A stretch of 64,000 nucleotides of DNA from Bhargavaea sp. CC-171006 (lineage in GTDB: Bacteria > Bacillota > Bacilli > Bacillales_A > Planococcaceae), in the NCBI RefSeq assembly GCF_009761675.1, contig NZ_QUZH01000015.1, forward strand, positions 1 to 64,000. The letters run 5' to 3'. A model generated the notes under the pieces. The model did no database searches. It was given only the letters and a program-made list of their open reading frames with translations, and was not told the DNA's origin. Numbering within the stretch: position 1 is the first letter of the stretch; every line of letters starts with the position of its first letter. Made by a program: the position numbers and the translations under genes. Shown one piece after another: positions 33,977 to 41,344 of this stretch.

Positions 33977-34014
33977 AAAAAGGAGGAAGTCGAAAATTCG
34001 TCATTCCTCCTGCC
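33977..34014 (-). terminator. Terminator of the phosphatase-helicase operon
   Basis: AGGAGGAA, loop, TTCCTCCT followed by TTTTAC on the minus strand. The stem includes the last codons of the histidine phosphatase gene. Confidence 0.75.
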
Positions 34015-34540
34015 AGGTCCGCTGAATCTTTACTCTGGTCCCGATTGAAACCCGATATACATCGGGATTTGTAAGCCGTCTCCATTGCCTATAGCCAAAT
34101 TGTTGGTCATATTTGCCGATCAGCAAAGCCATCAGGTTACCGTGGGTGACCAGTGCAGTACAAGATTCCTCAGGAAGCTCATCGACCAGGGATAAGGCTC
34201 TCACGGTTGCTTCCTTCCCGGATTCTCCTCCGTCGTATGAAATGTCCGGATCCGTGAAAGAAACCTTCAGCTTCTCCATCCAATCATCCATTGGAGTGGC
34301 ACTCAGCACCCTTTCCGCAAGCCGTTCATCCGTCGCCAGTGTAAGCCCGCTGCGTTCCAGAAAAGGCTCGATCGACTGCCGGGCGCGCAGGTAATGGCTT
34401 GAAATCACCTGATCGATTCCCCGATCCACCAGATGTTCTGCAAGCTGCTCCGCCTGTCCTCGGCCTGCCGGGGTCAGCGCAGCGTCTGGCTGCTGCCCTT
34501 CAGCGGCGCAATGCCGGATCACGTAAATCTGTTTTACCAT
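34001..34540 (-). CDS. Histidine phosphatase family protein
   Basis: A 179-residue member of the phosphoglycerate-mutase-like superfamily. The usual RHG is RHC here (YVIRHCAAEG, residues 7-16), keeping the phospho-accepting His10; the second His lies in ALVTHGNLMALL. It is the last gene of the run that starts with the NUDIX gene, and its ATG shares one base with the stop of the acetyltransferase gene. A phosphatase acting on a small metabolite is likely. RHC is an accepted variant of the motif. Confidence 0.88.
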   Translation of the reverse strand: MVKQIYVIRHCAAEGQQPDAALTPAGRGQAEQLAEHLVDRGIDQVISSHYLRARQSIEPFLERSGLTLATDERLAERVLSATPMDDWMEKLKVSFTDPDISYDGGESGKEATVRALSLVDELPEESCTALVTHGNLMALLIGKYDQQFGYRQWRRLTNPDVYRVSIGTRVKIQRTWQEE

Positions 34541-34989
34541 CAGCGCGCTTTTCCAATACGCTTCGTAAAGCAGATAATCCGATTGGCTTCGCTAAACCCG
34601 AGGGCGAGATGGACCTGCAAGCTGATTTCATTATCCAGCTCACAATCACTCGCGAACTCGCTGCATCCCTGATCTTGCGCCCATTGTTCCGCACGCGCCA
34701 CGAGCTCACGGGCAAGTCCATCCTGTCTGTAGACCTCTTTGACAAACAATCCTTCCAGGTAGCCGACCGGGCTGGTCGACGTGCCCTCAACATAGTCATG
34801 CCGGAGCTGGACCTGCGAAAAGCCGGCCGGTTCCTCTCCGTCAAACGCGAGAAAAACGGCCGCTTCAGGGTCTCCGATCAGCTCCGAAAACTCCCCTTCC
34901 AGCTCTTCCACCGTGTGGTCCGGCCAGAGAAGCAGTGCCAGATTACCAGCAATCCTTGCGTCCCTCTGTGTGGCCTGCCGAATGTTCAT
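34540..34989 (-). CDS. AAC(6')-like aminoglycoside N-acetyltransferase
   Basis: A 149-residue GNAT protein. It shows the AAC(6')-I landmarks LWPDHTVEELEGEF, GFSQVQLRHDYVEGTSTSPVGYLEGLFV and SDCELDNEISLQVHLALGF followed by EANRIICFTK, so the match is far better than to generic GNATs. Such enzymes acetylate the 6'-amine of kanamycin-type drugs. ATG 34989 has AGGGGGAAGCAC ahead and lies 23 bp after an APH-like kinase gene. Resistance activity is inferred and chromosomal copies may be weak or have other substrates. Confidence 0.88.
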   Translation of the reverse strand: MNIRQATQRDARIAGNLALLLWPDHTVEELEGEFSELIGDPEAAVFLAFDGEEPAGFSQVQLRHDYVEGTSTSPVGYLEGLFVKEVYRQDGLARELVARAEQWAQDQGCSEFASDCELDNEISLQVHLALGFSEANRIICFTKRIGKAR

Positions 34990-35012
34990 GTGCTTCCCCC
35001 TGTTCATCCCCA

Positions 35013-35795
35013 TCAATAAAATTCGTATAACCCATCCGCATAATACCGGTACGTTTCCTGTGAAATGCTTTTTCCGTAAACTTCGAAAAAGAGGTCTCGG
35101 TCCCCGGGCCAGCTGAAGATTTCCGGCTTGGGCCGGACAGCCAGAGCGATATCATAGTCCGGGTCCCCCGATGTGCCTCCACTCCAGTCAATGATGCCCG
35201 TAAGCTTACCGTCTTTCACCATGACATTGTCGACAGTACAATCACCGTGGATCAGGCACTCCCCCTCGATCACAGGCCGTTCCCTCTTTAACTGCTCCAA
35301 AAGCTCCGGAGAGCCGTCTGTCTCGTAACGATGCAGGTTGTCCTCCGCCTCTTCAAGCATTCGGTCAATCCAGGGACGACCCCGTTTAAGTGCGTCTGGC
35401 ACAGGCGTCTGATGAATCAACCTCAGTGCTTCTGCAAACGCATTGATGATCTTACCGCGTCTCCCGGGATCAGCCGTCCGCCTTAACGCACTGCGCACGG
35501 TCTCACCTTCGATGAACGACATCAGCGCCCAGTTGCAGGCCGGCTCTTCCAGAAAAGCAATCAGTTGGGGCACCGGCCAACCGGTTCCTGACAAATGCTT
35601 TAACACCTCGGCTTCGTTTTTGAGCCACTCATCAAATGGTGACCGCTTCGAACGCTTCAGCACGAACTTCCCTGTATCAGTTGTCAACAGGGCCACTTCA
35701 GACGTCCCGCCCTCCGGCAAACTGTCCACATTGTGGATCGTGCCGGATATAGAGTCACTTATCCACTTGGGGATATCTTCACGATGGATTGGCAT
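35013..35795 (-). CDS. Aminoglycoside-phosphotransferase-like kinase
   Basis: A 260-residue APH/choline kinase fold protein. Seen are an N-lobe with FVLKRSKRSPFDEWLKNEAEVLKHL (ATP lysine and helix C), the catalytic loop LIHGDCTVDNVMV with base Asp, and the metal motif GIIDWSGGTSGDPDYDIA. The start PIHREDIPKWI resembles macrolide 2'-phosphotransferase or fructosamine-kinase-like members. ATG 35795 has CAGGTG ahead and follows the previous stop by one base. It may modify a drug or a metabolite. Next to the AAC(6')-like gene it suggests a drug-modification pair, but this is inference. Confidence 0.85.
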   Translation of the reverse strand: MPIHREDIPKWISDSISGTIHNVDSLPEGGTSEVALLTTDTGKFVLKRSKRSPFDEWLKNEAEVLKHLSGTGWPVPQLIAFLEEPACNWALMSFIEGETVRSALRRTADPGRRGKIINAFAEALRLIHQTPVPDALKRGRPWIDRMLEEAEDNLHRYETDGSPELLEQLKRERPVIEGECLIHGDCTVDNVMVKDGKLTGIIDWSGGTSGDPDYDIALAVRPKPEIFSWPGDRDLFFEVYGKSISQETYRYYADGLYEFY

Positions 35796-35796
35796 G

Positions 35797-36249
35797 TTAT
35801 GCACCTGTGGATGATGTGGCAACAGCCGGCATGTTCAGTTCCACCGTAACCGCTCCAGAACCGTCACTTGTCACTTGCCAGTTTGCGGACAGCATGTCGT
35901 TTAACTGTTCCCGTTCGTGCGAAGTGAGCTGAAGACCCTGAATCCCCGTTTCTGTTAACGTGTAGTCCCGCTCCTCCTCTTTCCCGAACCGCATCCGGAG
36001 CAGGTTCTTTAGCCCGTTAAACGTCACGAACCTCACTTCATAGCTGTCTAAGAGAGCCGATCGGAACGCCTCCAGGTCCATTTGCGCAGCCTCCACCAGC
36101 TCCCCGTAGTCAAAACGTGGTTCAATCTCTTTTAGCCCTTCAGCGTCTCCCTGTTCAACTAAGGCAAATAGTTCTTCGTTCGAAATCCCCTTGCTGCGGA
36201 GCGATTCAACCATATAGGCCTCCATCAGGGATAGTTTTGGTTTGGTCAA
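35797..36249 (-). CDS. Unknown protein in the helicase operon
   Basis: This 150-residue protein begins at TTG 36249, which has GAGGGGG eight bases ahead; ATG 36225 lacks a site. It is predicted to be mostly helical and acidic, with a possible wing-like strand region near residues 80-105 (YEVRFVTFNGLKNLLRMRFG) and a beta C-terminus. No cysteine, signal peptide or membrane segment is present. I do not recognise the family. It lies between the helicase gene (24 bp upstream) and the APH-like kinase gene (one base downstream), so it is surely cotranscribed with them. Confidence 0.75.
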   Translation of the reverse strand: MTKPKLSLMEAYMVESLRSKGISNEELFALVEQGDAEGLKEIEPRFDYGELVEAAQMDLEAFRSALLDSYEVRFVTFNGLKNLLRMRFGKEEERDYTLTETGIQGLQLTSHEREQLNDMLSANWQVTSDGSGAVTVELNMPAVATSSTGA

Positions 36250-36273
36250 ATGTGTGTTCCCCCTCAATCTCAA

Positions 36274-39200
36274 TCACAAGATACTTTTGTTAGCCTTCGG
36301 AACAAGATAAGCCGGCATTGGCGTATCGAGTTCCCAAACAAAACTTACCGGCTGGCTTCCTTCATGACTCACATAATTTGCAGTTCCTAAGAATGTAAAT
36401 GGTGCAGTAAATCCTTCTTCCATCTTGTATTCCCGCACAAATAACGCAATCTGCTGTCCTCTTTCCTGCTGATGGATATAGCGCTGTGCAGTAGTACTCA
36501 TCTCAGAAGTACGGCTTTGTGTTTGCCAATGAAATAGCCGATCGCTAATTGCGTAGTCTTCATACATGGTAGATTCCGAGAATTCCTTGTCGGATTTGTT
36601 CAGCGTAATAAAGAAAATGTCTGTCTTTTTTTGTTCAAAGTGTTTGACTCCTTCACGGAAAGCGGGGGCTTGCTGGTCATTGTAATAGTCAAACGCCGCC
36701 ATGATCTGGTCGGTCGTGTAGCGACCGTGCACACGCAACGGAGAAGGGAAAACAAACGGTGACTGCAGATCTACGTGATGAATGTTTTCATAACACACTT
36801 CTAAAACAGCCAGAATCTCATTTTTATTTTCTTCGTAATCTAGTAGATCGCGAAGCACTTCATCCATCGATTCAACACTTATTTCTTTGGGTGGCTTCCG
36901 GTAAAAAGAATAATAAAACATGCCAACCATCAATTGATCTTGCTCCGTCTGAGGCTCCGCACCATTTACATAACGAATGAAAAATTTAATGAGGTCTTGT
37001 GAATCAATGTGAAACAGCTTATGGATCTGCTTTCTTATCGTTGGCAAATACGGATTGCTAAATTCCTTCCGGAGATCTGCTTCCGCTTTTAATTCCTCGA
37101 ATGTTCGATTGCGCTGCGTGCCATAAAACTCCTGAAGTGAAAGTTGTTCGTATTTCAAAAATCTAAGAAGTGTTAATGACTCGCCAGTGTCTTGCTCAAA
37201 GTAGCGAAGCTTTTCCACAAGTTGTTTCTTTGAGGCCTTGGTAGCTTTTACATTTCGCAAGACGTATTCCTTTGCTTGTTTCTCCATCTGAATTACGGAG
37301 CCCTTTGGCAAGTAAGAAAAGCCATTTTCCACGTAATGGCGAATGGGATGTTTGGTCGGCCCAACGAGTGCCCTGAACTTTTCTTCAAACGGGTAATCCT
37401 TATGCGCTTGTCCGATAAAGTCTAATACTGTCAAACATTCTTTATCCTCATGTAACCGTAATCCCCGGCCAAGCTGTTGAAGAAAGACTGTCAGACTTTC
37501 AGTTGGACGCAAAAACAGGATTGTATTTACTACAGGGATATCTACGCCTTCGTTATAGAGATCGACAACAAAGATCAATCGGATCTCACCTGATTCCAAT
37601 TTTCGTTTCGCGGTTTCACGTTCTTCATCTGGAGATTTCCCATGAAGCGCAATGGACGATATTCCTTTTTTGTTAAAGTACTTTGCCATATAAACCGCAT
37701 GCTCAACTGAAACGCAAAAACCGATTCCTTTTACGCTGTCAATCGAGGTCACATACCGCTGAATCGCTTGGATGATTAAATCGCTCCTCCGATCATTGGC
37801 CGTATACAAATTCGTCAGCTGCTCTGTATCGTACCCCCTTCTCGACCATTTCATTGCCGATAGGTCAACGATGTCAGTGACGCAAAAGTAATGGAATGGG
37901 GAAAGTAACTTTCGATTGATCGCCTCGGTCAGACGCATTTCTGATGCAATGTAGTCATCGAAGTAACTCAGAATACTTTGTTGGTCCATTCGCTCTGGGG
38001 TTGCAGTTAAGCCTAGCAATATTTCAGGATCATAATGCTCCAGCATTCTTCGGTAGGTGGGTGCAGCGGCATGGTGGAATTCATCGACAATAATCATGTC
38101 ATAGAAATCCCGAGAGCTTCTTGTAGCCATATTCTTGCTATTCCAACTTTGGATGCTCATGAACAAATGATCCATCGAAGTTGGAACATGTTGACCCACC
38201 AACAACTCCCCAAAGTTGGCATCCTTTAAAATCGCTCGGAACGTCGCTAAACTTTGCGTTAAGATTTCCTCCCGGTGGGCAATAAATAGTAGCTTGGCAT
38301 TTGGTTTGGATTTTAAAATTCGTTTAAAGTCGAAAGCAGAAATGACTGTTTTCCCTACGCCTGTCGCAGCCACGACCAGATTACGATACCGGCCATGTAC
38401 TTCTCGTTCAGCCTGTAGTTCATCTAGTATTTCCTGCTGATAATAATACGGGCGGATATCCAAATGATATGCAGCCTGTTCTTCAGCCACACGATCTTTT
38501 GTGAGGCTGGAACGAAGAAGAAGCCACGACCGATCTTTACTTAACGATTGGAACTCTTCGTCGTTCCAATAGCTTTCAAATGTTGCCTTGAATTTACGGA
38601 TGATATCGAAAGAATCCTGCTCTGTGACTTTCAGATTCCACTCTAGGCCCGACGTAAGAGCGGGGTTAGACAAATTGGAGGAGCCGATATATGCCGTACT
38701 GAAGCCCGTTTCTCGCTTAAAAAGATAGGCTTTAGCATGCAATCGGGTTCGTTCTTTATCGAGAGAAACACGCATTTCTGTGTTAGGAAGTTTACTGAGC
38801 TCCTCAAGAGCTTTGTAATCAGTGGCCTCCATATAGGAAGTGGTGATCACTCGGAGCTTTCCACCTCTTGAAGTAAACTGACGAAGTTCGTCGAGTACAA
38901 TTCGAGTGCCTGACCACTTCACGAACGAGACAAGCCAGTCGATCTCATCAGCAGAGAGGATTTCCTTCCGAAGTTCTTCAAGCATGTTCGGTTCAGCTTG
39001 TGATCCGGTAAATAAGGAACTTTGGGAGATAGATGTAACCGGCCTGACGGGCTTTGCGTTTTTCAATGCATAGACAGAATTCAACTTTTCGTAGATGGAA
39101 GTCAGGATTTCTCCATGTTCATCGAGTTGTAATTGCAGAAATTCCTTTTCATGAAGCTGTTCACTTAATGTCTTGATGATTTGGTTACAAACTTTGATTT

Positions 39201-39414
39201 GTGTGAGCAACTTGGTATCAGTTTTATTCTCCCGAACCAGCGATAATGCTTTTTTTGTAACAGCACCGATATAGGCAGAGAGATACGTTTTCGCTTCTTC
39301 CTCATCAAGCTTTTCTGTATCAATGGCATAGAGCTCGAGCGAAAGCGCATCTAAATCTGTTCTAATTTTCTCGTTGATTAATAGCTCATATATGCCTTGC
39401 TTCATTTGGTTCAC
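36274..39414 (-). CDS. PLD-nuclease / superfamily 2 helicase / DUF3427 protein
   Basis: A 1046-residue protein. An N-terminal helical region is followed by a phospholipase-D-type nuclease half-site (HAKAYLFKRETGFSTAYIGSSNLSNPAL, in parts, about residues 225-255). Next comes a DEAD/DEAH helicase: Walker A VAATGVGKTVIS (about 345), Walker B DEFHH, then GLTATPERMDQ and QLGRGLRLHEDKECLTVLDFIG. The last 350 residues match the DUF3427 type. It starts six bases after the NUDIX stop. Proteins with this layout are of unproven function, thought to act in DNA repair or phage defence. Base composition is visibly AT-richer than the flanks, which suggests acquisition. Confidence 0.88.
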   Translation of the reverse strand: MNQMKQGIYELLINEKIRTDLDALSLELYAIDTEKLDEEEAKTYLSAYIGAVTKKALSLVRENKTDTKLLTQIKVCNQIIKTLSEQLHEKEFLQLQLDEHGEILTSIYEKLNSVYALKNAKPVRPVTSISQSSLFTGSQAEPNMLEELRKEILSADEIDWLVSFVKWSGTRIVLDELRQFTSRGGKLRVITTSYMEATDYKALEELSKLPNTEMRVSLDKERTRLHAKAYLFKRETGFSTAYIGSSNLSNPALTSGLEWNLKVTEQDSFDIIRKFKATFESYWNDEEFQSLSKDRSWLLLRSSLTKDRVAEEQAAYHLDIRPYYYQQEILDELQAEREVHGRYRNLVVAATGVGKTVISAFDFKRILKSKPNAKLLFIAHREEILTQSLATFRAILKDANFGELLVGQHVPTSMDHLFMSIQSWNSKNMATRSSRDFYDMIIVDEFHHAAAPTYRRMLEHYDPEILLGLTATPERMDQQSILSYFDDYIASEMRLTEAINRKLLSPFHYFCVTDIVDLSAMKWSRRGYDTEQLTNLYTANDRRSDLIIQAIQRYVTSIDSVKGIGFCVSVEHAVYMAKYFNKKGISSIALHGKSPDEERETAKRKLESGEIRLIFVVDLYNEGVDIPVVNTILFLRPTESLTVFLQQLGRGLRLHEDKECLTVLDFIGQAHKDYPFEEKFRALVGPTKHPIRHYVENGFSYLPKGSVIQMEKQAKEYVLRNVKATKASKKQLVEKLRYFEQDTGESLTLLRFLKYEQLSLQEFYGTQRNRTFEELKAEADLRKEFSNPYLPTIRKQIHKLFHIDSQDLIKFFIRYVNGAEPQTEQDQLMVGMFYYSFYRKPPKEISVESMDEVLRDLLDYEENKNEILAVLEVCYENIHHVDLQSPFVFPSPLRVHGRYTTDQIMAAFDYYNDQQAPAFREGVKHFEQKKTDIFFITLNKSDKEFSESTMYEDYAISDRLFHWQTQSRTSEMSTTAQRYIHQQERGQQIALFVREYKMEEGFTAPFTFLGTANYVSHEGSQPVSFVWELDTPMPAYLVPKANKSIL

Positions 39415-39420
39415 CCCTAG

Positions 39421-39822
39421 TCATTGGAGAGTATGTAAGGTCTGGAGCTTTTTAATAGCTGGTATATCTGCTGGCGCCCAGTCTAAGGTATGTAATTCTT
39501 TAGGATCAAGCCATTTTATATCGATATGTTCGGTTAACCTTAATTCGCCAGACACTAATTCACAATGAAATGTTGTGAGGTGAATGAATCCAAAATCATA
39601 TTTATGAACAGTGTGTTCAACTTTTTCTCCAACGTTAATTACACAATTCATTTCTTCTTGAATTTCTCGGATCAAAGCTTTTTCCGGCGTTTCACCCTCT
39701 TCAATTTTCCCGCCAGGAAACTCCCATTTATAAGCAAGGGTTTTGGCTGCTCCGCGCTGAGCACAAAGAATTTTTCCTTCTCTGCAAATTACGGCTCCCA
39801 CAACGTGGATCTCCTTCTTCAC
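39421..39822 (-). CDS. NUDIX hydrolase (MutT-like)
   Basis: A 133-residue NUDIX protein with the full box GGKIEEGETPEKALIREIQEEM (in parts GGKIEEGE and REIQEE, near residues 36-58), so it is probably active as a nucleoside-triphosphate pyrophosphohydrolase. The short form and the WEFPGG lead-in resemble MutT, which removes oxidised dGTP. It starts at GTG 39822 with GAGGTGGGAGT ahead and is the first gene of the helicase operon. Pairing of MutT-like genes with DUF3427 helicases is a recurrent arrangement to my knowledge, but the joint role is unknown. Confidence 0.92.
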   Translation of the reverse strand: MKKEIHVVGAVICREGKILCAQRGAAKTLAYKWEFPGGKIEEGETPEKALIREIQEEMNCVINVGEKVEHTVHKYDFGFIHLTTFHCELVSGELRLTEHIDIKWLDPKELHTLDWAPADIPAIKKLQTLHTLQ

Positions 39823-39995
39823 ACTCCCACCTCATTTTTCCAAGTTATTTACAGTCTACCATATACAGTAGTTATGAATTGAAGACATTGAGGTTAATCC
39901 GCGCACTACCCAGTCCGTGTTTATTTGTAAAAATAAAGGAATTCCATCCGCCTTATTGAATGCTAAGATTAACCCTCATTGAAAGGTGGATGACG

Positions 39996-40379
39996 ATGAA
40001 TTCTACTGTTTCGCCGATTGCCGGCAAGGTCAACAATGTGTTTATTCATGTCAGTGACCTGAAAAAGTCTGCAGCCTGGTACAGCCGCTTGCTCGGGCTT
40101 CCGTTTGATGAACGGGATGTTGAGTCGCCTGTTTATAATGTCCCCGTCTCCTCTAAGGCCGGATTGACGCTGGACGACCACACGTTTGATCCTGGTTTCA
40201 GCCTTCAGTCATCTGATCATGTGTTGTTTAATTTTTATGCCGAGGATATCGACGAGGCTTACCGGTTCATCAAGGAGAATGACATTCCGATCGCAAGAGA
40301 GATTGAGCGGATCGGCGATTTTGCCTACTTTAACTTCCGGGACCCGGACGGCAATGTTCTAATGATCTGCAATAACTGA
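39996..40379 (+). CDS. VOC (glyoxalase/bleomycin resistance) family protein
   Basis: A 127-residue vicinal-oxygen-chelate protein. VNNVFIHVSDLKKSAAWYSRLLGLPF at the start and FAYFNFRDPDGNVLMIC at the end are typical of the metal-dependent fold. ATG 39996 has GAAAGGTGG six bases upstream. A single-gene unit with a terminator. The substrate (methylglyoxal, antibiotic or other) cannot be inferred. Confidence 0.88.
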   Translation: MNSTVSPIAGKVNNVFIHVSDLKKSAAWYSRLLGLPFDERDVESPVYNVPVSSKAGLTLDDHTFDPGFSLQSSDHVLFNFYAEDIDEAYRFIKENDIPIAREIERIGDFAYFNFRDPDGNVLMICNN

Positions 40380-40397
40380 GTGTAATATTAAGCAATG

Positions 40398-40434
40398 AAC
40401 AGCGCCCTCCCGCACGATGCAGGGGGGCGCTGTT
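40398..40434. terminator. Bidirectional terminator
   Basis: ACAGCGCCCTCC, loop, GGGGGGCGCTGT between the convergent VOC gene and the small gene at 40442. Confidence 0.75.
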
Positions 40435-40441
40435 CGCTCGT

Positions 40442-40618
40442 TTACTGATACGTGATGTTTCTGAGTTCCTCTTCGCCGAAGCCGTTTTCCAGCCGGAAGT
40501 CCCGTTCCTCGCGGATTGTATGGACCGGTCCGCCCTCATCAATCATGTTGAGGACTTCTTCGTAGTCACCGGGCTGTGAGCCGGTCAGGTTCGGCGTGCC
40601 GTTCGGATGCCTTACCAT
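40442..40618 (-). CDS. Small hypothetical protein
   Basis: A 58-residue hydrophilic protein, MVRHPNGTPNLTGSQPGDYE at the start, with a charged C-terminal half. AAGGAGGG lies 13 bases before the ATG, a little far, so an unusual upstream start cannot be excluded. It is flanked by a terminator on one side and an AT-rich promoter region on the other. Family unknown. Confidence 0.6.
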   Translation of the reverse strand: MVRHPNGTPNLTGSQPGDYEEVLNMIDEGGPVHTIREERDFRLENGFGEEELRNITYQ

Positions 40619-40786
40619 GTATATCTTATATCCCTCCTTACTTGTATTGAGCCAGAGAGACTTGGAGACAGACAACCTTTCTTGCTACCATTATACGAAA
40701 ATTCCGTTCATTTAGAAAGAAGATTGCTCTAAAGTTTGCCGTTGTTTGCCTTTTCAGATGAAGGGAAGAATAAGTGCTGAATCCAT

Positions 40787-40814
40787 AAAAAAACGGACCG
40801 GTGCATCCGGTCCG
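40787..40814 (-). terminator. Terminator separated from its gene by the transposon
   Basis: CGGACCGG, loop, CCGGTCCG followed on the minus strand by TTTTTTT. Removing the element at 40820-46089 and one copy of the 10-bp duplication places this hairpin about 10 bases behind the stop codon of the minus-strand gene at 46100-46384, whose terminator it must have been. Confidence 0.85.
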
Positions 40815-40819
40815 CGATG
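40810..40819. repeat. Target-site duplication, left copy
   Basis: GTCCGCGATG directly abuts the left inverted repeat and is repeated without mismatch at 46090-46099. Confidence 0.92.
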
Positions 40820-40845
40820 TAACCCGTTCAGTTGTGTGGTGCAAA
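40820..40845 (+). repeat. Left terminal inverted repeat
   Basis: TAACCCGTTCAGTTG, then T, then GTGGTGCAAA. The right end reads the same inwards except for A at the sixteenth base. Confidence 0.93.
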
Positions 40846-40866
40846 ACAAGAAATAACAGTGGAATT

Positions 40867-40904
40867 AGACCCCGAATCAGCAATGATTTCGGCGGTCTTT
40901 TTTT
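40867..40904 (+). terminator. Inward terminator near the left end
   Basis: AGACC...CGAATCA, loop GCAA, TGATTTCG...GGTCT then TTTTTTT. It would stop host transcripts from entering the transposase genes. Confidence 0.75.
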
Positions 40905-40946
40905 GTTGATATGCATGGGTTTATCCCGTTTTGGCAATGATTTTAA

Positions 40947-40996
40947 CATGCTAATTAGCATGAGTTTTGACAAACGCACAATAATTATTGTACGAT
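40947..40996 (+). promoter_or_regulatory. Promoter and operators of the transposase operon
   Basis: TTGACA (40967) and TACGAT (40991) are 18 bases apart. A 14-bp palindrome ACAATAATTATTGT (40978-40991) fills the spacer and a 16-bp palindrome CATGCTAATTAGCATG (40947-40962) lies just upstream. The RHH-like protein encoded next is a natural candidate to bind them. Confidence 0.7.
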
Positions 40997-41006
40997 CAAA
41001 AAATCG

Positions 41007-41096
41007 TGCTAAAACGACTGCTAAAACGTTGCTGAAATCCTGCTGAAACTGCTGCTGATTTTGTTGCTAAAACCACTGCTAAAAAAACCGCTGAAA
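41007..41096 (+). repeat. Eight ~12-bp iterons
   Basis: The motif (T/C)GCT(A/G)A, mostly TGCTAAAAC or TGCTGAAA, starts at 41007, 41019, 41030, 41041, 41053, 41065, 41077 and 41089, every 11 or 12 bp. The last unit overlaps the ribosome site of the RHH-like gene. Two similar units in the same orientation occur near the right end (46026 and 46038, again 12 bp apart). Confidence 0.85.
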
Positions 41097-41107
41097 GGAA
41101 TATAGAA

Positions 41108-41344
41108 ATGAATTTCATTACACCGAAAAATGCCAACAAAGAAAAGGTCACCTGGACAATCAATCACAAAGTCGCACGTTTGGTCGAGCATTATGCAGAG
41201 TACACAGGTTACAGCACGGACGAGGTCGTATCCGAGTTCCTTGAAAACCTTCTCCATGACGAGGAGTTCAAATCCCACATCAAATCAAAGCGGAATAACA
41301 AGCGGATTCTAAAAGACTTGGAGCTGAAAGAAGATGATCTATAA
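41108..41344 (+). CDS. RHH-like small regulator of the transposon
   Basis: A 78-residue protein. The segment KVTWTINHKVARLVEHYAEY...STDEVVSEFLENLL has the strand followed by two helices of ribbon-helix-helix DNA-binding proteins; the rest is charged. AAAGGAATATAGAA precedes the ATG. It overlaps the transposase start by 11 bp. It may repress the operon through the palindromes upstream or help bind the iterons. The family is not certain. Confidence 0.7.
   Translation: MNFITPKNANKEKVTWTINHKVARLVEHYAEYTGYSTDEVVSEFLENLLHDEEFKSHIKSKRNNKRILKDLELKEDDL

Noticed and set aside
40801-41046. An 81-codon frame starting in the host flank and entering the transposon
   Set aside because: It crosses the insertion junction and the left inverted repeat, has no ribosome site, and ends in the iterons.
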